From the NCBI RefSeq assembly GCF_042683405.1, contig NZ_JBHUJS010000003.1, forward strand, positions 186,001 through 250,000: 64,000 nt of DNA. The letters run 5' to 3'. Positions 33,443 to 44,996 of the stretch are shown here, one piece after another. The stretch comes from Telluria sp042683405 (GTDB lineage: Bacteria; Pseudomonadota; Gammaproteobacteria; Burkholderiales; Burkholderiaceae_D). The notes under the pieces are model-generated. The model saw nothing but the letters and a program-made list of their open reading frames with translations, was not told where the DNA came from and ran no database searches. How positions within the stretch are numbered: position 1 is the stretch's first letter; every line of letters starts with the position of its first letter. The position numbers were made by a program, and so were the translations under genes.

Positions 33443-35152
33443 TTATTTGGTCAGGGCTGCAGCGGTGGTGAAGGAAGGACGGATGTCGTTCGGCACCGAT
33501 TGCGTGAGCTTGTCGAGCGCCCGCTTGACCTCGGGGCGGATGACCGCGTACTTGTCCATCATCGCCTTGGCGCGCGCATAATCGCCGGTCGCCTCGATGG
33601 TGAGGAATTCGCGGTCGAGGTCGAGCACGGCCTGGCGGATCTTGCCGTAGTCGACCGAGAAGGTGCCGTCGGCGTTGGCCACGAAGGCGCCCTTGTCCAG
33701 CAGGTAGTTCACCTGGATCGCCATGCCGCGCGCGTGCGAGTCGGTCAGCCCGAAGTGCAGCGTGCGGAACGCGGACGCGAGGAAAGTGGTGTGCAGCTTG
33801 CGTTCGGCCGCGGTGCCCTGCCCCAGCGTGTCCTTCAGCTGGCCCTTCTCCATCATGTACATCAGCGCCCACAGGCCCGTCACGTCGGCTTTCGCTTCTT
33901 CGATGGTCGAGTAGGTGTCCTTGAGATCCTGGCGCGGGGTCGAATCGGCATTGCCCTGCCGGGTCTTGTGCGGACCGAGGCCGTGCGTGATCTCGTGCGC
34001 GAGGATGTGGGTGAAGAACGAGTCGAAGTCCAGGTATTTCTGGTCGGCCGGACGCAGGACGATCTTCGCGATCGGCGTCAGTGTCGATTTGAACTTGGCT
34101 TCCTGGATGTTCTTCAGCATCACGCGCTTGGACCCGCGCTTGCTGATCACGCGCTCGTCGTTCGGCAGGTTGTACGCGGCCGTCTGCACGCCCATGTTGC
34201 CGTCGCCGGCGCCGTACACTTCGTTCACCACCACCATCGGCGCCACCGCGCCCACCTTCGGGTTGCGGTACTTCGCGTCCAGCGGCAGGTTGTCTTCCAG
34301 CTCCTGCATGTGCTTGGCGAAGAACTTGAGCTTGTCGGTTTCCTTCTGGTCGCGGATGCTGACATAGGCCTCGAACGCGGCCTTGTAGCCGAACAGTTCA
34401 TCGTTATAGGTCTCGTACGGCCCGATCGTCACGTCCACCGGCGAATCGAGGTCCATCCAGGCGAAATCCGACTCGAGGTAGTCGTTGCTGAGGAAGGCGT
34501 CGGCGCGCAGCGTGAGGAATTTCTTGAGCGAGGCGTTGTCGGTGGCGGCGGCCGCCTCGCGCAGCAGGGCGGCAAGCTTTTCCAACTCCGGCTTGTACTC
34601 GTCCGAGTACTTCACGGTCTTGAACTTGCCGTCGGGGCCGGTGCGGATGGTGGTAAAGAACCATTGCGCTTCCTGCTTCTGGTCGGCAGGCAGGCTGTTC
34701 ATCCACGCTTCCAGCGACTCCTTGCTGGCCGACTCAGGGTAGAAGTTGGCGCCGGCCGGTTTCTGTGCCGGGATACGGATGCCCGCCACTTCGGCGGGGA
34801 GGAAGGATTTGTTTTCGTCCAGGTGGGACCACGGGCCCTTGTTCAGCCAGAAGTATTCCTGGCGTGCCTTGCCGAGCGCCGAGTTGTCTTTCTTCAGCGC
34901 CGCCCACAGCGCTTCGTTCTGCGACCAGCGCTGGCGCAATTGCAGGGTGTCGACGATCTTGGCGGCTTCGATCAGCCTGGCGATGGCCTTGCGGTCGCCC
35001 GCGGAGAGTTTCGAGGCATCCGCCTTCAGCTGGACCGGGGCGTAGCGCTGGGTCATCTTCTTGAGCTGCGCAGCGTCCGGGGTGGACGGGGCGGCGGCGA
35101 GTGCGGGCACCATGGCGCCGGCGAGCAGGAATGGAACGAGCAGGTTTTTCAT
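33443..35152 (-). CDS. Exported dipeptidyl-peptidase III-like (M49-like) zinc peptidase
   Basis: A 569-residue protein with signal peptide MKNLLVPFLLAGAMVPALAA. Zinc ligands are HEITHG (386-391, ILAHEITHGLGPHKTR) and EEAKAD (418-423, STIEEAKADVTGLWAL), the order and spacing of family M49, although classic M49 has HELLGH with one extra residue. The segment VYGAGDGNMGVQTAAYNLP also fits bacterial M49 homologues. It likely trims peptides in the periplasm. GGAG four bases before the ATG at 35152 supports the start. Length is shorter than human DPP III (737) but normal for bacterial relatives. Confidence 0.82.
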   Translation of the reverse strand: MKNLLVPFLLAGAMVPALAAAPSTPDAAQLKKMTQRYAPVQLKADASKLSAGDRKAIARLIEAAKIVDTLQLRQRWSQNEALWAALKKDNSALGKARQEYFWLNKGPWSHLDENKSFLPAEVAGIRIPAQKPAGANFYPESASKESLEAWMNSLPADQKQEAQWFFTTIRTGPDGKFKTVKYSDEYKPELEKLAALLREAAAATDNASLKKFLTLRADAFLSNDYLESDFAWMDLDSPVDVTIGPYETYNDELFGYKAAFEAYVSIRDQKETDKLKFFAKHMQELEDNLPLDAKYRNPKVGAVAPMVVVNEVYGAGDGNMGVQTAAYNLPNDERVISKRGSKRVMLKNIQEAKFKSTLTPIAKIVLRPADQKYLDFDSFFTHILAHEITHGLGPHKTRQGNADSTPRQDLKDTYSTIEEAKADVTGLWALMYMMEKGQLKDTLGQGTAAERKLHTTFLASAFRTLHFGLTDSHARGMAIQVNYLLDKGAFVANADGTFSVDYGKIRQAVLDLDREFLTIEATGDYARAKAMMDKYAVIRPEVKRALDKLTQSVPNDIRPSFTTAAALTK

Positions 35153-35396
35153 ACGTCTCCACATGCATATGTTGGGACGCGCCGGGAGGTGGCGCGCGGC
35201 GAACAATTGTACCCACCATTCATCTACAACAACCACTGGGCCGCAACACCCTACGCCCGCGCAGGCCGTACAGTCAGTAAAAAATTGACAATGGAAGCAC
35301 GGTTAAGTTGTTTCCAAAATTTAACGCATATGTGCGTCATCGCACGGAGCAGCCGGGACCGGTTTGGCATCCTGTAATCTTTCTAGGGGAGGTTAT

Positions 35397-35582
35397 ATGA
35401 GCAAAGTATCTCGCTATGCGTGGCGCGATCAACAAGCGGTCCTGAACGAGCGCATGAAGGGTTTTTTGCAGAACCCTGGCAACGAACAGCTCGAAGCAGT
35501 GCTTGCCGAAATGCGCGCCTATGCGGATGCAGCCAGGTCGGGAGCGATCGAGATCCCGCAGCAGTTCACCACTTACAACTAA
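35397..35582 (+). CDS. Small conserved-looking protein, 61 residues
   Basis: A 61-residue cytosolic protein starting MSKVSRYAWRDQQAVLNERM. It is helical and slightly charged, with no signal, membrane helix or cysteine. AGGGGAGG four bases before the ATG is one of the strongest ribosome sites in the window, and a tight terminator follows. Function unknown. High translation signals suggest an abundant small protein, which is inference. Confidence 0.65.
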   Translation: MSKVSRYAWRDQQAVLNERMKGFLQNPGNEQLEAVLAEMRAYADAARSGAIEIPQQFTTYN

Positions 35583-35619
35583 ACAACAAAATCCACACCT
35601 TGCGCACGACGCAAAAACA

Positions 35620-35646
35620 AACCGGGCATATGCCCGGTTTTTCTTT
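35620..35646. terminator. Bidirectional terminator
   Basis: AACCGGGCAT-ATGCCCGGTT palindrome with A-rich left flank and T-rich right flank, between the 61-residue protein and the converging membrane protein. Confidence 0.85.
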
Positions 35647-35661
35647 GGCTCCCTGTTTTGC

Positions 35662-37263
35662 TCAGCGGATCTCGGCGTTGTCGAACTTGCTCATCGCTAC
35701 GACGCGCGTGCCGCTGTCCGCATACGACAGCGCCACCTTGTCACCCGGCCGCGTGAGCACCAGTTCCACGGACAGGTCCGAGCTGCCGGTAAAGATCGTG
35801 CCCAGCACGCCGTCCGCCGCCTGCAGCGTCACGTAGTACATGGTTTGGTTGTTGCGAAACTCGGCAGCGATGCGCACCACGGTCCCCTCCTGCGCGCGCA
35901 TCAGCGCATCCGTGCCCACTTCCGCGCTCACCTTGTTGGTCGAACGCAGCGCCTGGTAGCTGCGTAGCGTCGCACCCAGCGTGTCGGCCACGCCGATCAC
36001 CTGGTTGTTGCGCATGTCGACCATGCCGAACGAGCGCGCCACGCCCTGCGAATCGCGCAGCGCCATCACGTAGGTCGGCGCGCCATTGACGAGGAAGGGC
36101 AGCGGATTGGTCGCGCGGTAGCGCTTTTCCGGATTGACGTTTTCCACCGCATGCGCGGCCGTTTCCTGCGACACGGACGGCAGCTTGAACCAGCGCACCG
36201 CCTTGGTCTTCGAATCGACGAAATAGAAGCCGGAGACGCCGTTGTTGGTGCCTTTCGACGTCATGCCGCCGACCCAATAGGGACGCCCGTCGGAGCCGTA
36301 CACCAGGTCCAGCGTGCCATCGACACGCATGCGGTCCTCGTCGTTCAGGTTGATGAAACCGTGCACGTACTTGCCGCGGTGCGCCATCTGCTTGAGCACG
36401 AATTCCTCCGGCTGGATGCGGTCGACCCATGCCGGTTCCGTGCCCAGCTTGTAGAACTTCGCGGCGCCGGAGATGGCGTCCACCACCGCGATGCCGGTCG
36501 CCTCGCCGCCCGAGAAGCCGACCCGGTGGTCGTAGGTGGTGCCGATGTAGAACGGGTGGCCGTTATCGTCGATCTCGGGCTCGAAGTCGGTCAGTCCCAT
36601 CGTGTGCATGCCCGACATGTAGGCTCGGCGTTCGACGCGATCGCCAAAGTAGGACGACAGCAGGTAGCGCATCTTGAGCGGCGCGCCGTTCAGTTCCATG
36701 ACCAGGCTGACGTCCGCCGGATCGTGCGCGGAGACCACCAGGTAGCCCGGCGTCGATGCGTCCGCATACCATTTGAAGAAGCTGCCGTGCTCCAGGAAGC
36801 TCACCCACACCAGCTTGTCGCGCACCAGCTGCTTGACCGGCGTGCCGACCTTGACTTGCGAGCCGAGCGAGGAAATCTCCGAGAGGCGCTTCTGCATCGC
36901 CTGCAGCGCCATGTCCTGCGACACCAGCGGCGCCTGCTCGATATCGATCGGCGGCAGCGCGTCGTTGAACCTGGCCTGCTTTTCCGTGCCGAGCATCGCG
37001 TAGTAGCTGTCGGCGCGGAACATGGGCGCAGTGCTGAACGCAGCGACCAGGCCGAGGACGGTCAGCGCAAGGCCAAGGAGGCCGAGCGCAGTCCAGCGAA
37101 ACCGGAACGACAGCAGCGCCGGAACCAGCGCCAGCGCGGCGATCAGGTAGACGGCGAAGAAGTCATAGGCGACCGTGGGCATCCAGAAGTAGATGCAGAT
37201 CCAGGCGATGAGAGCGGTGAAGGCGATGCCGATGATGGGGACGACGGAGAACCGGTTGTTCAT
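35662..37263 (-). CDS. Unknown membrane-anchored protein, 533 residues
   Basis: I do not recognise a family. The N-terminus has three predicted membrane helices (about residues 6-27, 33-53 and 57-77), then a large domain of about 450 residues that is probably periplasmic. That domain includes repeated-looking blocks with Gly and aromatic residues (GGMTSKGTNNGVSGFYFVDS, YMSGMHTMGLTDFEPEI, TTYDHRVGFSGGEATGIAVV), suggesting a beta-propeller-like or sandwich fold. No catalytic motif is visible. The start at 37263 is taken where the hydrophobic region begins; an ATG 11 codons upstream exists. No Shine-Dalgarno is clear for either. Confidence 0.65.
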   Translation of the reverse strand: MNNRFSVVPIIGIAFTALIAWICIYFWMPTVAYDFFAVYLIAALALVPALLSFRFRWTALGLLGLALTVLGLVAAFSTAPMFRADSYYAMLGTEKQARFNDALPPIDIEQAPLVSQDMALQAMQKRLSEISSLGSQVKVGTPVKQLVRDKLVWVSFLEHGSFFKWYADASTPGYLVVSAHDPADVSLVMELNGAPLKMRYLLSSYFGDRVERRAYMSGMHTMGLTDFEPEIDDNGHPFYIGTTYDHRVGFSGGEATGIAVVDAISGAAKFYKLGTEPAWVDRIQPEEFVLKQMAHRGKYVHGFINLNDEDRMRVDGTLDLVYGSDGRPYWVGGMTSKGTNNGVSGFYFVDSKTKAVRWFKLPSVSQETAAHAVENVNPEKRYRATNPLPFLVNGAPTYVMALRDSQGVARSFGMVDMRNNQVIGVADTLGATLRSYQALRSTNKVSAEVGTDALMRAQEGTVVRIAAEFRNNQTMYYVTLQAADGVLGTIFTGSSDLSVELVLTRPGDKVALSYADSGTRVVAMSKFDNAEIR

Positions 37264-37329
37264 GGACGATGCATCGTTATAGTTAATATCGTCCAAGTAT
37301 ATCCGCCCGCGAGGCGGTCCGGTCCCTTC

Positions 37330-37899
37330 CTACTCCTGGTGCCGGCGCTGTACTTCTTCCGGCGTGGTGCCGGGATCGGAGCGCTGCAGGTTCGACTTCT
37401 GCAGGTCCTGGATCGCTTTCAGGTACTGGCGCGACGATTTCAGCCGGTCCAGGTAGCGGATCGGCATGCGCCGGGACATCGGTATCGTGTACGAGGCGAG
37501 GCTGCCATTGACGCCGCAGTACGCGCTGCAGGTCGACTCGCCGCCGACGCGGTCGGTCAGCGTGAGCCGGTCGCCGACGGAGGCGACCCGCAGTGTGCAT
37601 TGGCCACCGGTCGTCAAGTCTTCGGGGTCACGAAAGACGAAACCGTCCGCCTCCCTGGCGGCAATGCCGGAAATCCCGCACACGTGCCCGTTGTAGAACC
37701 AGAGACGCGCCCGCACGTACACGTGCGCGTCGTCATACCGCACGATCTCGATAATGTCCTCGGTCTTGACGTAGCCGTTCGGCTCCCCGAACGCGACAAC
37801 GTCATGGCGGTCCTTGTACACGCCTTCGATCCTGGAGATCGGATCCGCATGCGCGGAACTGGCCAGCAGCGCAGCCAGTATCAGCGCGACTGCGCGCAT
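37330..37899 (-). CDS. Exported hypothetical protein, 189 residues
   Basis: A 189-residue protein with signal peptide MRAVALILAALLASSAHA. The mature part has about five cysteines (for example GHVCGIS, QCTLRV, STCSAYCGVN) and aromatic strands, so a disulfide-bonded periplasmic fold is likely. I do not recognise a domain. GGAAGGG precedes the ATG by nine bases. It starts two bases downstream of the xthA stop codon on the same strand, so it is probably cotranscribed with xthA, although a functional link is not obvious. Confidence 0.7.
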   Translation of the reverse strand: MRAVALILAALLASSAHADPISRIEGVYKDRHDVVAFGEPNGYVKTEDIIEIVRYDDAHVYVRARLWFYNGHVCGISGIAAREADGFVFRDPEDLTTGGQCTLRVASVGDRLTLTDRVGGESTCSAYCGVNGSLASYTIPMSRRMPIRYLDRLKSSRQYLKAIQDLQKSNLQRSDPGTTPEEVQRRHQE

Positions 37900-37901
37900 G
37901 C

Positions 37902-38684
37902 TTATGCGCCCTTCCAATCCAGTTCGATCCAGGTCGGTGCGTGGTCGCTCGGCTTTTCGCGTGCGCGCACGTTGGTGTGCACGCCCGCGCCGCGCAGCGA
38001 CGGCGCCAGCGAAGGGCTGAGCAGCAGGTGGTCGATGCGTATGCCCGCGTTGCGGCCGAACGCGTTGCGGAAGTAGTCCCAGAAGGTGTAGATCACTTCA
38101 TCCGGATGCATCGCGCGCACCGAGTCGGTCCAGCCCTGCGCCACCAGGCGGTGGAAGGCTTCGCGCGATTCGGGGCGGAACAGCGCATCGGTCAGCCAGC
38201 GCTCCGGCTTGTACACGTCGATATCATGCGGCATGACGTTAAAGTCGCCCGCCAGCACGGCAGGCACGCCGCTGTCGATCAGCTCCTGGCCGCGGATGAT
38301 CAAGCGCTCCATCCATTTGAGCTTGTAGTCGAACTTGGGACCGGGCGCGGGATTGCCGTTCGGGAGATACAGGCACGCCACCACCACGCCGTCGACCAGC
38401 GCTTCGATATAGCGGCTTTGCAGGTCCTCCTCGTCGCCGGGCAGGCCGACCTTGAGTTCCTGCGGCTTCGCGCCGCGCTGCAGGATGGCGACGCCGTTCC
38501 AGCTCTTCTGGCCGTGCCAGATGGCGCCGTAGCCGGCCGCTTCGATCGCCAGCTCGGGGAATTTCTCGTGCGGGGTCTTGAGCTCCTGCAGGCAGGCGAC
38601 GTCGGGCTGCTCTTCTTCCAGCCACTGCAGCAGGGCTGGCAGCCGGGCGTTCATTCCGTTGATGTTGAAAGTGGCGATCCGCAT
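37902..38684 (-). CDS. xthA: Exodeoxyribonuclease III
   Basis: A 260-residue AP endonuclease/exonuclease. Motifs are MRIATFNINGMNARL (Asn), LQELKTP (catalytic Glu), LAGDFNVMPHDID (Asp/Asn) and the closing KPSDHAPTWIEL (Asp-His pair). It cuts at abasic sites in base excision repair and removes 3' blocks. Length is normal. A family A repeat separates it from lpdA upstream. The small exported protein follows two bases downstream. Confidence 0.95.
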   Translation of the reverse strand: MRIATFNINGMNARLPALLQWLEEEQPDVACLQELKTPHEKFPELAIEAAGYGAIWHGQKSWNGVAILQRGAKPQELKVGLPGDEEDLQSRYIEALVDGVVVACLYLPNGNPAPGPKFDYKLKWMERLIIRGQELIDSGVPAVLAGDFNVMPHDIDVYKPERWLTDALFRPESREAFHRLVAQGWTDSVRAMHPDEVIYTFWDYFRNAFGRNAGIRIDHLLLSPSLAPSLRGAGVHTNVRAREKPSDHAPTWIELDWKGA

Positions 38685-38699
38685 CTGTTCCTCGGGGTT

Positions 38700-38791
38700 G
38701 GGGACTGCCCCCCTGGGGACTGTCCCCTGATCTTTTGTTGGGAGGCTCGCTAATTAAAGATCAAGGGACGGTCCCCGTTGGGGACAGTCCC
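38700..38791. repeat. Family A palindromic repeat, inverted doublet
   Basis: GGGGACTGCCCCC and GGGGACTGTCCCC with CTGATCTTTTGTT face AAAGATCAAGGGACGGTCCCC and GGGGACAGTCCC around a short loop. It fills the xthA-lpdA gap. Confidence 0.8.
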
Positions 38792-38798
38792 TCGAACC

Positions 38799-40583
38799 TT
38801 AGCGCTTGCGCTGCGGCGGCAGGTCGGTGCAGACGCCTTTGTAGACTTCCGCAGCCATGCCGATCGATTCGCCCAGCGTCGGGTGCGGGTGGATGGTCTT
38901 GCCGATATCCACGCCATCCGCGCCCATCTCGATCGCCAGCGCGACTTCGCCGATCATGTCGCCGGCGCCGGTGCCTACGATACCACCACCGACGATGCGG
39001 CCGGTTTCGGCGTCGAACAGCAGCTTGGTGAAGCCTTCGTCGCGCGCATTGGCGACCGCACGGCCGCTGGCAGCCCACGGGAAGTGGCCCTTCTTCAGTT
39101 CAATGCCCTTTGCCTTGGCTTCGTCCTCGGTGATGCCGACCCACGCCACTTCAGGGTTGGTGTAGGCCACCGACGGGATGACCTTGGCGTCGAAGAAGGC
39201 CTTCTCGCCGTGCGCCGCTTCCGCCGCTACGTGCGCCTCGTGCACCGCCTTGTGCGCCAGCATCGGCTGGCCGACGATGTCGCCGATCGCGAAGATGTGC
39301 GGCACGTTGGTGCGCATCTGGCCGTCGACCGGGATGAAGCCGCGCTCGTTGACGATCACGCCGGCCTTGTCGGCGGCGATCTTCTTGCCGTTCGGGCTGC
39401 GGCCCACGGCCACCAGCACCATGTCGTACAGCTGCGGTTCCGGCGCGGTGGCGCCGGCTTCCGCCGCTTCGAACGTGACCTTGATGCCTTCGGCCAGCGC
39501 TTCCACGCCCACCGTCTTCGTCTTGGTCATGACCTTGTCGAAGCGCTTCTCGTTGTACTTCTGCCAGACCTTGACCATGTCGCGGTCCGCTCCCTGCATC
39601 AGGCCGTCCATCATTTCGACGACGTCGATGCGCGCGCCCAGCGTGGAGTACACGGTCGCCATTTCCAGGCCGATGATGCCGCCGCCGATGACCAGCATCT
39701 TCTTCGGCACCTGGCGCAGTTCCAGCGCGCCGGTCGAATCGACGATGCGCGGATCTTCAGGAATGAACGGCAGCTTCACGACGGCCGAACCGGCGGCAAT
39801 GATCGCCTGTTTGAACTGCACCACCTGCTTGCTGCCGTCGGCCGCGGTCACCTCGATGTGGTTCGGGCTGACGAAGTTGCCGACGCCCTGCACCACCTTC
39901 ACTTTGCGGGCCTTGGCCATGCCGGCCAGGCCGCCGGTCATCTTGGTAATGACCTTGTCCTTGTAGGCGCGCAGTTCGTCGATGTTCACTTCCGGCTTGG
40001 CGAATTTGACGCCGTGCGAACCCATTTCGGCCGTTTCGTCGATGACGGCGGCGACGTGCAGCAGCGCCTTCGACGGGATGCAGCCGACGTTCAGGCATAC
40101 GCCGCCCAGGGCTGCGTACTTTTCGACCAGGACCACGTTCATGCCCAGGTCGGCGGAGCGGAAGGCGGCGGAGTAGCCGCCAGGGCCTGCGCCGAGGACC
40201 ATCATGTCGCATTCGATGTCGACCTTGCCGCTGTAGGCGCTGCCGGCTGGAGCCGGCGCCGGTGCAGCAGCAGATGCAGGTGCAGGTGCGGCAGCAGGCG
40301 AAGCTGCCGGTGCTGCTGCCGGTGCTGCTGCAGGCGCCGCGGCGCCGGCTGCCTCGTCGATGACCAGCATCAGCGTACCTTCATTGACCTTGTCGCCGAC
40401 CTTGATCTTCAGTTCCTTGACGACGCCGGCGTGCGTGGATGGGATCTCCATGCTGGCCTTGTCCGATTCGACGGTGGCGACCGACTGGTCGACCTTGATG
40501 GTGTCGCCCGGCTTGACCATCAGTTCGATGACTTCGACGTCCTTGAAGTCGCCGATGTTGGGGACTTTTACTTCAGTGCTCAT
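38799..40583 (-). CDS. lpdA: Dihydrolipoyl dehydrogenase (E3) with N-terminal lipoyl domain
   Basis: A 594-residue E3. A lipoyl domain (residues about 2-78, lipoyl lysine Lys42 in VESDKASME) is followed by an Ala/Pro-rich linker of about 40 residues. The flavoprotein begins with DMMVLGAGPGGYSAAFRSAD (FAD GxGxxG), then the redox cysteines GGVCLNVGCIPSK, NAD-binding VIGGGIIGLEMATVYS and the C-terminal HPHPTLGES active-site His. It reoxidises lipoamide in the pyruvate dehydrogenase complex. The lipoyl domain on E3 is a known variant in Neisseria and Burkholderiales. Last gene of aceE-aceF-lpdA; 15 bases after aceF. Confidence 0.95.
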   Translation of the reverse strand: MSTEVKVPNIGDFKDVEVIELMVKPGDTIKVDQSVATVESDKASMEIPSTHAGVVKELKIKVGDKVNEGTLMLVIDEAAGAAAPAAAPAAAPAASPAAAPAPASAAAPAPAPAGSAYSGKVDIECDMMVLGAGPGGYSAAFRSADLGMNVVLVEKYAALGGVCLNVGCIPSKALLHVAAVIDETAEMGSHGVKFAKPEVNIDELRAYKDKVITKMTGGLAGMAKARKVKVVQGVGNFVSPNHIEVTAADGSKQVVQFKQAIIAAGSAVVKLPFIPEDPRIVDSTGALELRQVPKKMLVIGGGIIGLEMATVYSTLGARIDVVEMMDGLMQGADRDMVKVWQKYNEKRFDKVMTKTKTVGVEALAEGIKVTFEAAEAGATAPEPQLYDMVLVAVGRSPNGKKIAADKAGVIVNERGFIPVDGQMRTNVPHIFAIGDIVGQPMLAHKAVHEAHVAAEAAHGEKAFFDAKVIPSVAYTNPEVAWVGITEDEAKAKGIELKKGHFPWAASGRAVANARDEGFTKLLFDAETGRIVGGGIVGTGAGDMIGEVALAIEMGADGVDIGKTIHPHPTLGESIGMAAEVYKGVCTDLPPQRKR

Positions 40584-40598
40584 ATCCGCTCTCCCCTG

Positions 40599-41948
40599 TT
40601 ACAGCAAGGTCTTGCGCAGGTCGGCCAGGACCTCCGCCAGGTAAGCCGTGAAGCGTGCGGCCATGGCGCCGTCGATCACGCGGTGGTCGTACGACAGCGA
40701 CAGCGGCAGCATCAGGCGCGGCTGGAAGGCCGAGCCGTCCCACACCGGCTTCATGCTGGACTTGGACAGGCCAAGGATCGCCACTTCCGGCGCATTGATG
40801 ATCGGCGTGAACGCGGTGCCGCCAATGCCGCCCAGCGACGAGATCGTGAAGGTCGCACCCTGCATGTCGGTCGGCTTGAGCTTGCCCTCGCGCGCCTGTG
40901 CGGACATCTCGCCCATTTCGGTGGCGATCTGCGAGACCGACTTCTTGTCGGCGTCCTTGATGACCGGGACCACCAGGCCGTTCGGGGTGTCGGCCGCGAA
41001 GCCGATGTTGTAGTACTGCTTGAGGATCAGGTTCTCCCCCTTCTCGTCGAGCGACGAGTTGAAGGCCGGGTACTTCTTCAGCGCGGCGACCGAAGCCTTG
41101 ATCACGAACGCCAGCATGGTCAGCTTGACGGTCGACTTGGCCTTGGCCAGCGCCGCGTTGGAGTCGACGCGGAACTGTTCCAGGTCGGTCACGTCGGATT
41201 CGTCGAACTGCGTCACGTGCGGGATCATCACCCAGTTACGGTGCAGGTTCGGGCCGCTGATCTTCTTGATACGCGACAGCGGCAGCAGTTCGGTCGGGCC
41301 GAACTTGGAGAAGTCCAGCGATGGCCATGGCAGCAGCGACAGGCCGCCGATGCCGGCGCCGGCTGCGCCACCGGCCGCAGGCGCGGTTGCGCCGGACATG
41401 ACGCCCTTGACGAAGTTCTGCACGTCGACGTGCAGGATGCGGCCTTTCGGGCCGGTGCCTGGGACGCGCGACAGGTCGACGCCGAGTTCGCGCGCGAACT
41501 TGCGGATCGATGGGGATGCGTGGGCCAGCTTGCCGGTTTCAACCGAGCCGGGGCCTTGCGACGCGGCTGGTGCAGGGGCAGGGGCAGCTGCAGGTGCCGC
41601 CGGTGCTGGTGCTGGTGCTGGCGCAGCCGCTGGTGCTGCCGCCTGCGCTGGCGCAGCGGCTTCCGCTGGCGCGGCTGGCTTGCTTTCGGCGGCAGGTGCT
41701 GCTGCGCCGGCCGTTTCTTCCAGCATCAGGACCAGCGAGCCTTCTTTGACCTTGTCGCCTACCTTGACGCGCAGTTCCTTCACGACGCCCGCGTGCGAGG
41801 ACGGGATTTCCATGCTCGCCTTGTCCGACTCCACCGTGATCAGCGACTGATCGACCTTGATCGTGTCGCCCGGCTTGACCATCAGTTCAATGACTTCGAC
41901 TTCCTTGAAGTCGCCGATGTCCGGGACTTTGACTTCTACCATGCTCAT
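40599..41948 (-). CDS. aceF: Pyruvate dehydrogenase E2, dihydrolipoyllysine acetyltransferase
   Basis: A 449-residue E2 with a single lipoyl domain (Lys43 in VESDKASMEIPS), an Ala/Pro-rich swinging linker, an E1/E3-binding domain (ASPSIRKFARELGVDLSRV) and the catalytic domain ending LSLSYDHRVIDGAMAARF, with the active-site His-Asp. It transfers acetyl groups to CoA. E. coli AceF carries three lipoyl domains; here one remains on E2 and another is on E3. The ATG at 41948 has GGAG seven bases upstream. A family A doublet lies between it and aceE. Confidence 0.95.
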   Translation of the reverse strand: MSMVEVKVPDIGDFKEVEVIELMVKPGDTIKVDQSLITVESDKASMEIPSSHAGVVKELRVKVGDKVKEGSLVLMLEETAGAAAPAAESKPAAPAEAAAPAQAAAPAAAPAPAPAPAAPAAAPAPAPAASQGPGSVETGKLAHASPSIRKFARELGVDLSRVPGTGPKGRILHVDVQNFVKGVMSGATAPAAGGAAGAGIGGLSLLPWPSLDFSKFGPTELLPLSRIKKISGPNLHRNWVMIPHVTQFDESDVTDLEQFRVDSNAALAKAKSTVKLTMLAFVIKASVAALKKYPAFNSSLDEKGENLILKQYYNIGFAADTPNGLVVPVIKDADKKSVSQIATEMGEMSAQAREGKLKPTDMQGATFTISSLGGIGGTAFTPIINAPEVAILGLSKSSMKPVWDGSAFQPRLMLPLSLSYDHRVIDGAMAARFTAYLAEVLADLRKTLL

Positions 41949-41992
41949 ATATTCGCTCCGTATTCTTTTTCGGCTTTGGACGCTAAAGATCT

Positions 41993-42022
41993 GGGGACGG
42001 TCCCCTTTTGGGGACAGTCCCC
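41993..42022. repeat. Family A palindromic repeat, doublet
   Basis: GGGGACGGTCCCC and GGGGACAGTCCCC are spaced by four T residues, in the aceE-aceF gap. Such a hairpin in the middle of an operon could affect the ratio of E1 to E2 mRNA. Confidence 0.75.
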
Positions 42023-42037
42023 GCCGTAGCGGTCTTT

Positions 42038-44731
<2,694 letters not shown>

Positions 44732-44791
44732 CGATGCGTCTCCTTATAAGTGCGTCAATTATTCACGAGTGCCAAAGTACTAAGTGGGAAG

Positions 44792-44820
44792 ATTCTAACA
44801 GTGTTCGCACCCGTTTCCAA
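44792..44820 (-). promoter_or_regulatory. Candidate aceE promoter
   Basis: On the minus strand, TTGGAA (44820-44815) and TAGAAT (44797-44792) are 17 bases apart, about 60 bases before the aceE start codon. Confidence 0.5.
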
Positions 44821-44856
44821 ATTGCGATACGCCATTTCACATCATGAAATTCCCCC

Positions 44857-44944
44857 AAAATGGGGACAGACCCCATTTCCGAAATGGGGACAGACCCCAT
44901 TTTTGGGCGGTGGCTCGAAAATGGGGTCTGTCCCCATTTTTGGG
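44857..44944. repeat. Family B palindromic repeat, inverted doublet
   Basis: AAATGGGGACAGACCCCATTT occurs twice in tandem, then after a GGGCGGTGGCTCG loop once in reverse (AAATGGGGTCTGTCCCCATTT). It sits in the gap between divergent aceE and folD. Confidence 0.8.
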
Positions 44945-44996
44945 TTGGCGGGCCAGCGTTCTATAATGCTGTTTTCCTTCTAACTTTTGCCCGCCC

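Noticed and set aside
38778..42029. A 1083-codon open frame on the plus strand across lpdA and aceF
   Set aside because: It is antisense to two clear PDH genes, rich in His/Asp/Arg as expected from reversed GC-biased codons, and has no domain or ribosome site.
44857..44944. Family B tandem cores as a CRISPR-like array
   Set aside because: Cores are palindromic, in both orientations and without regular spacers; there are no cas genes.
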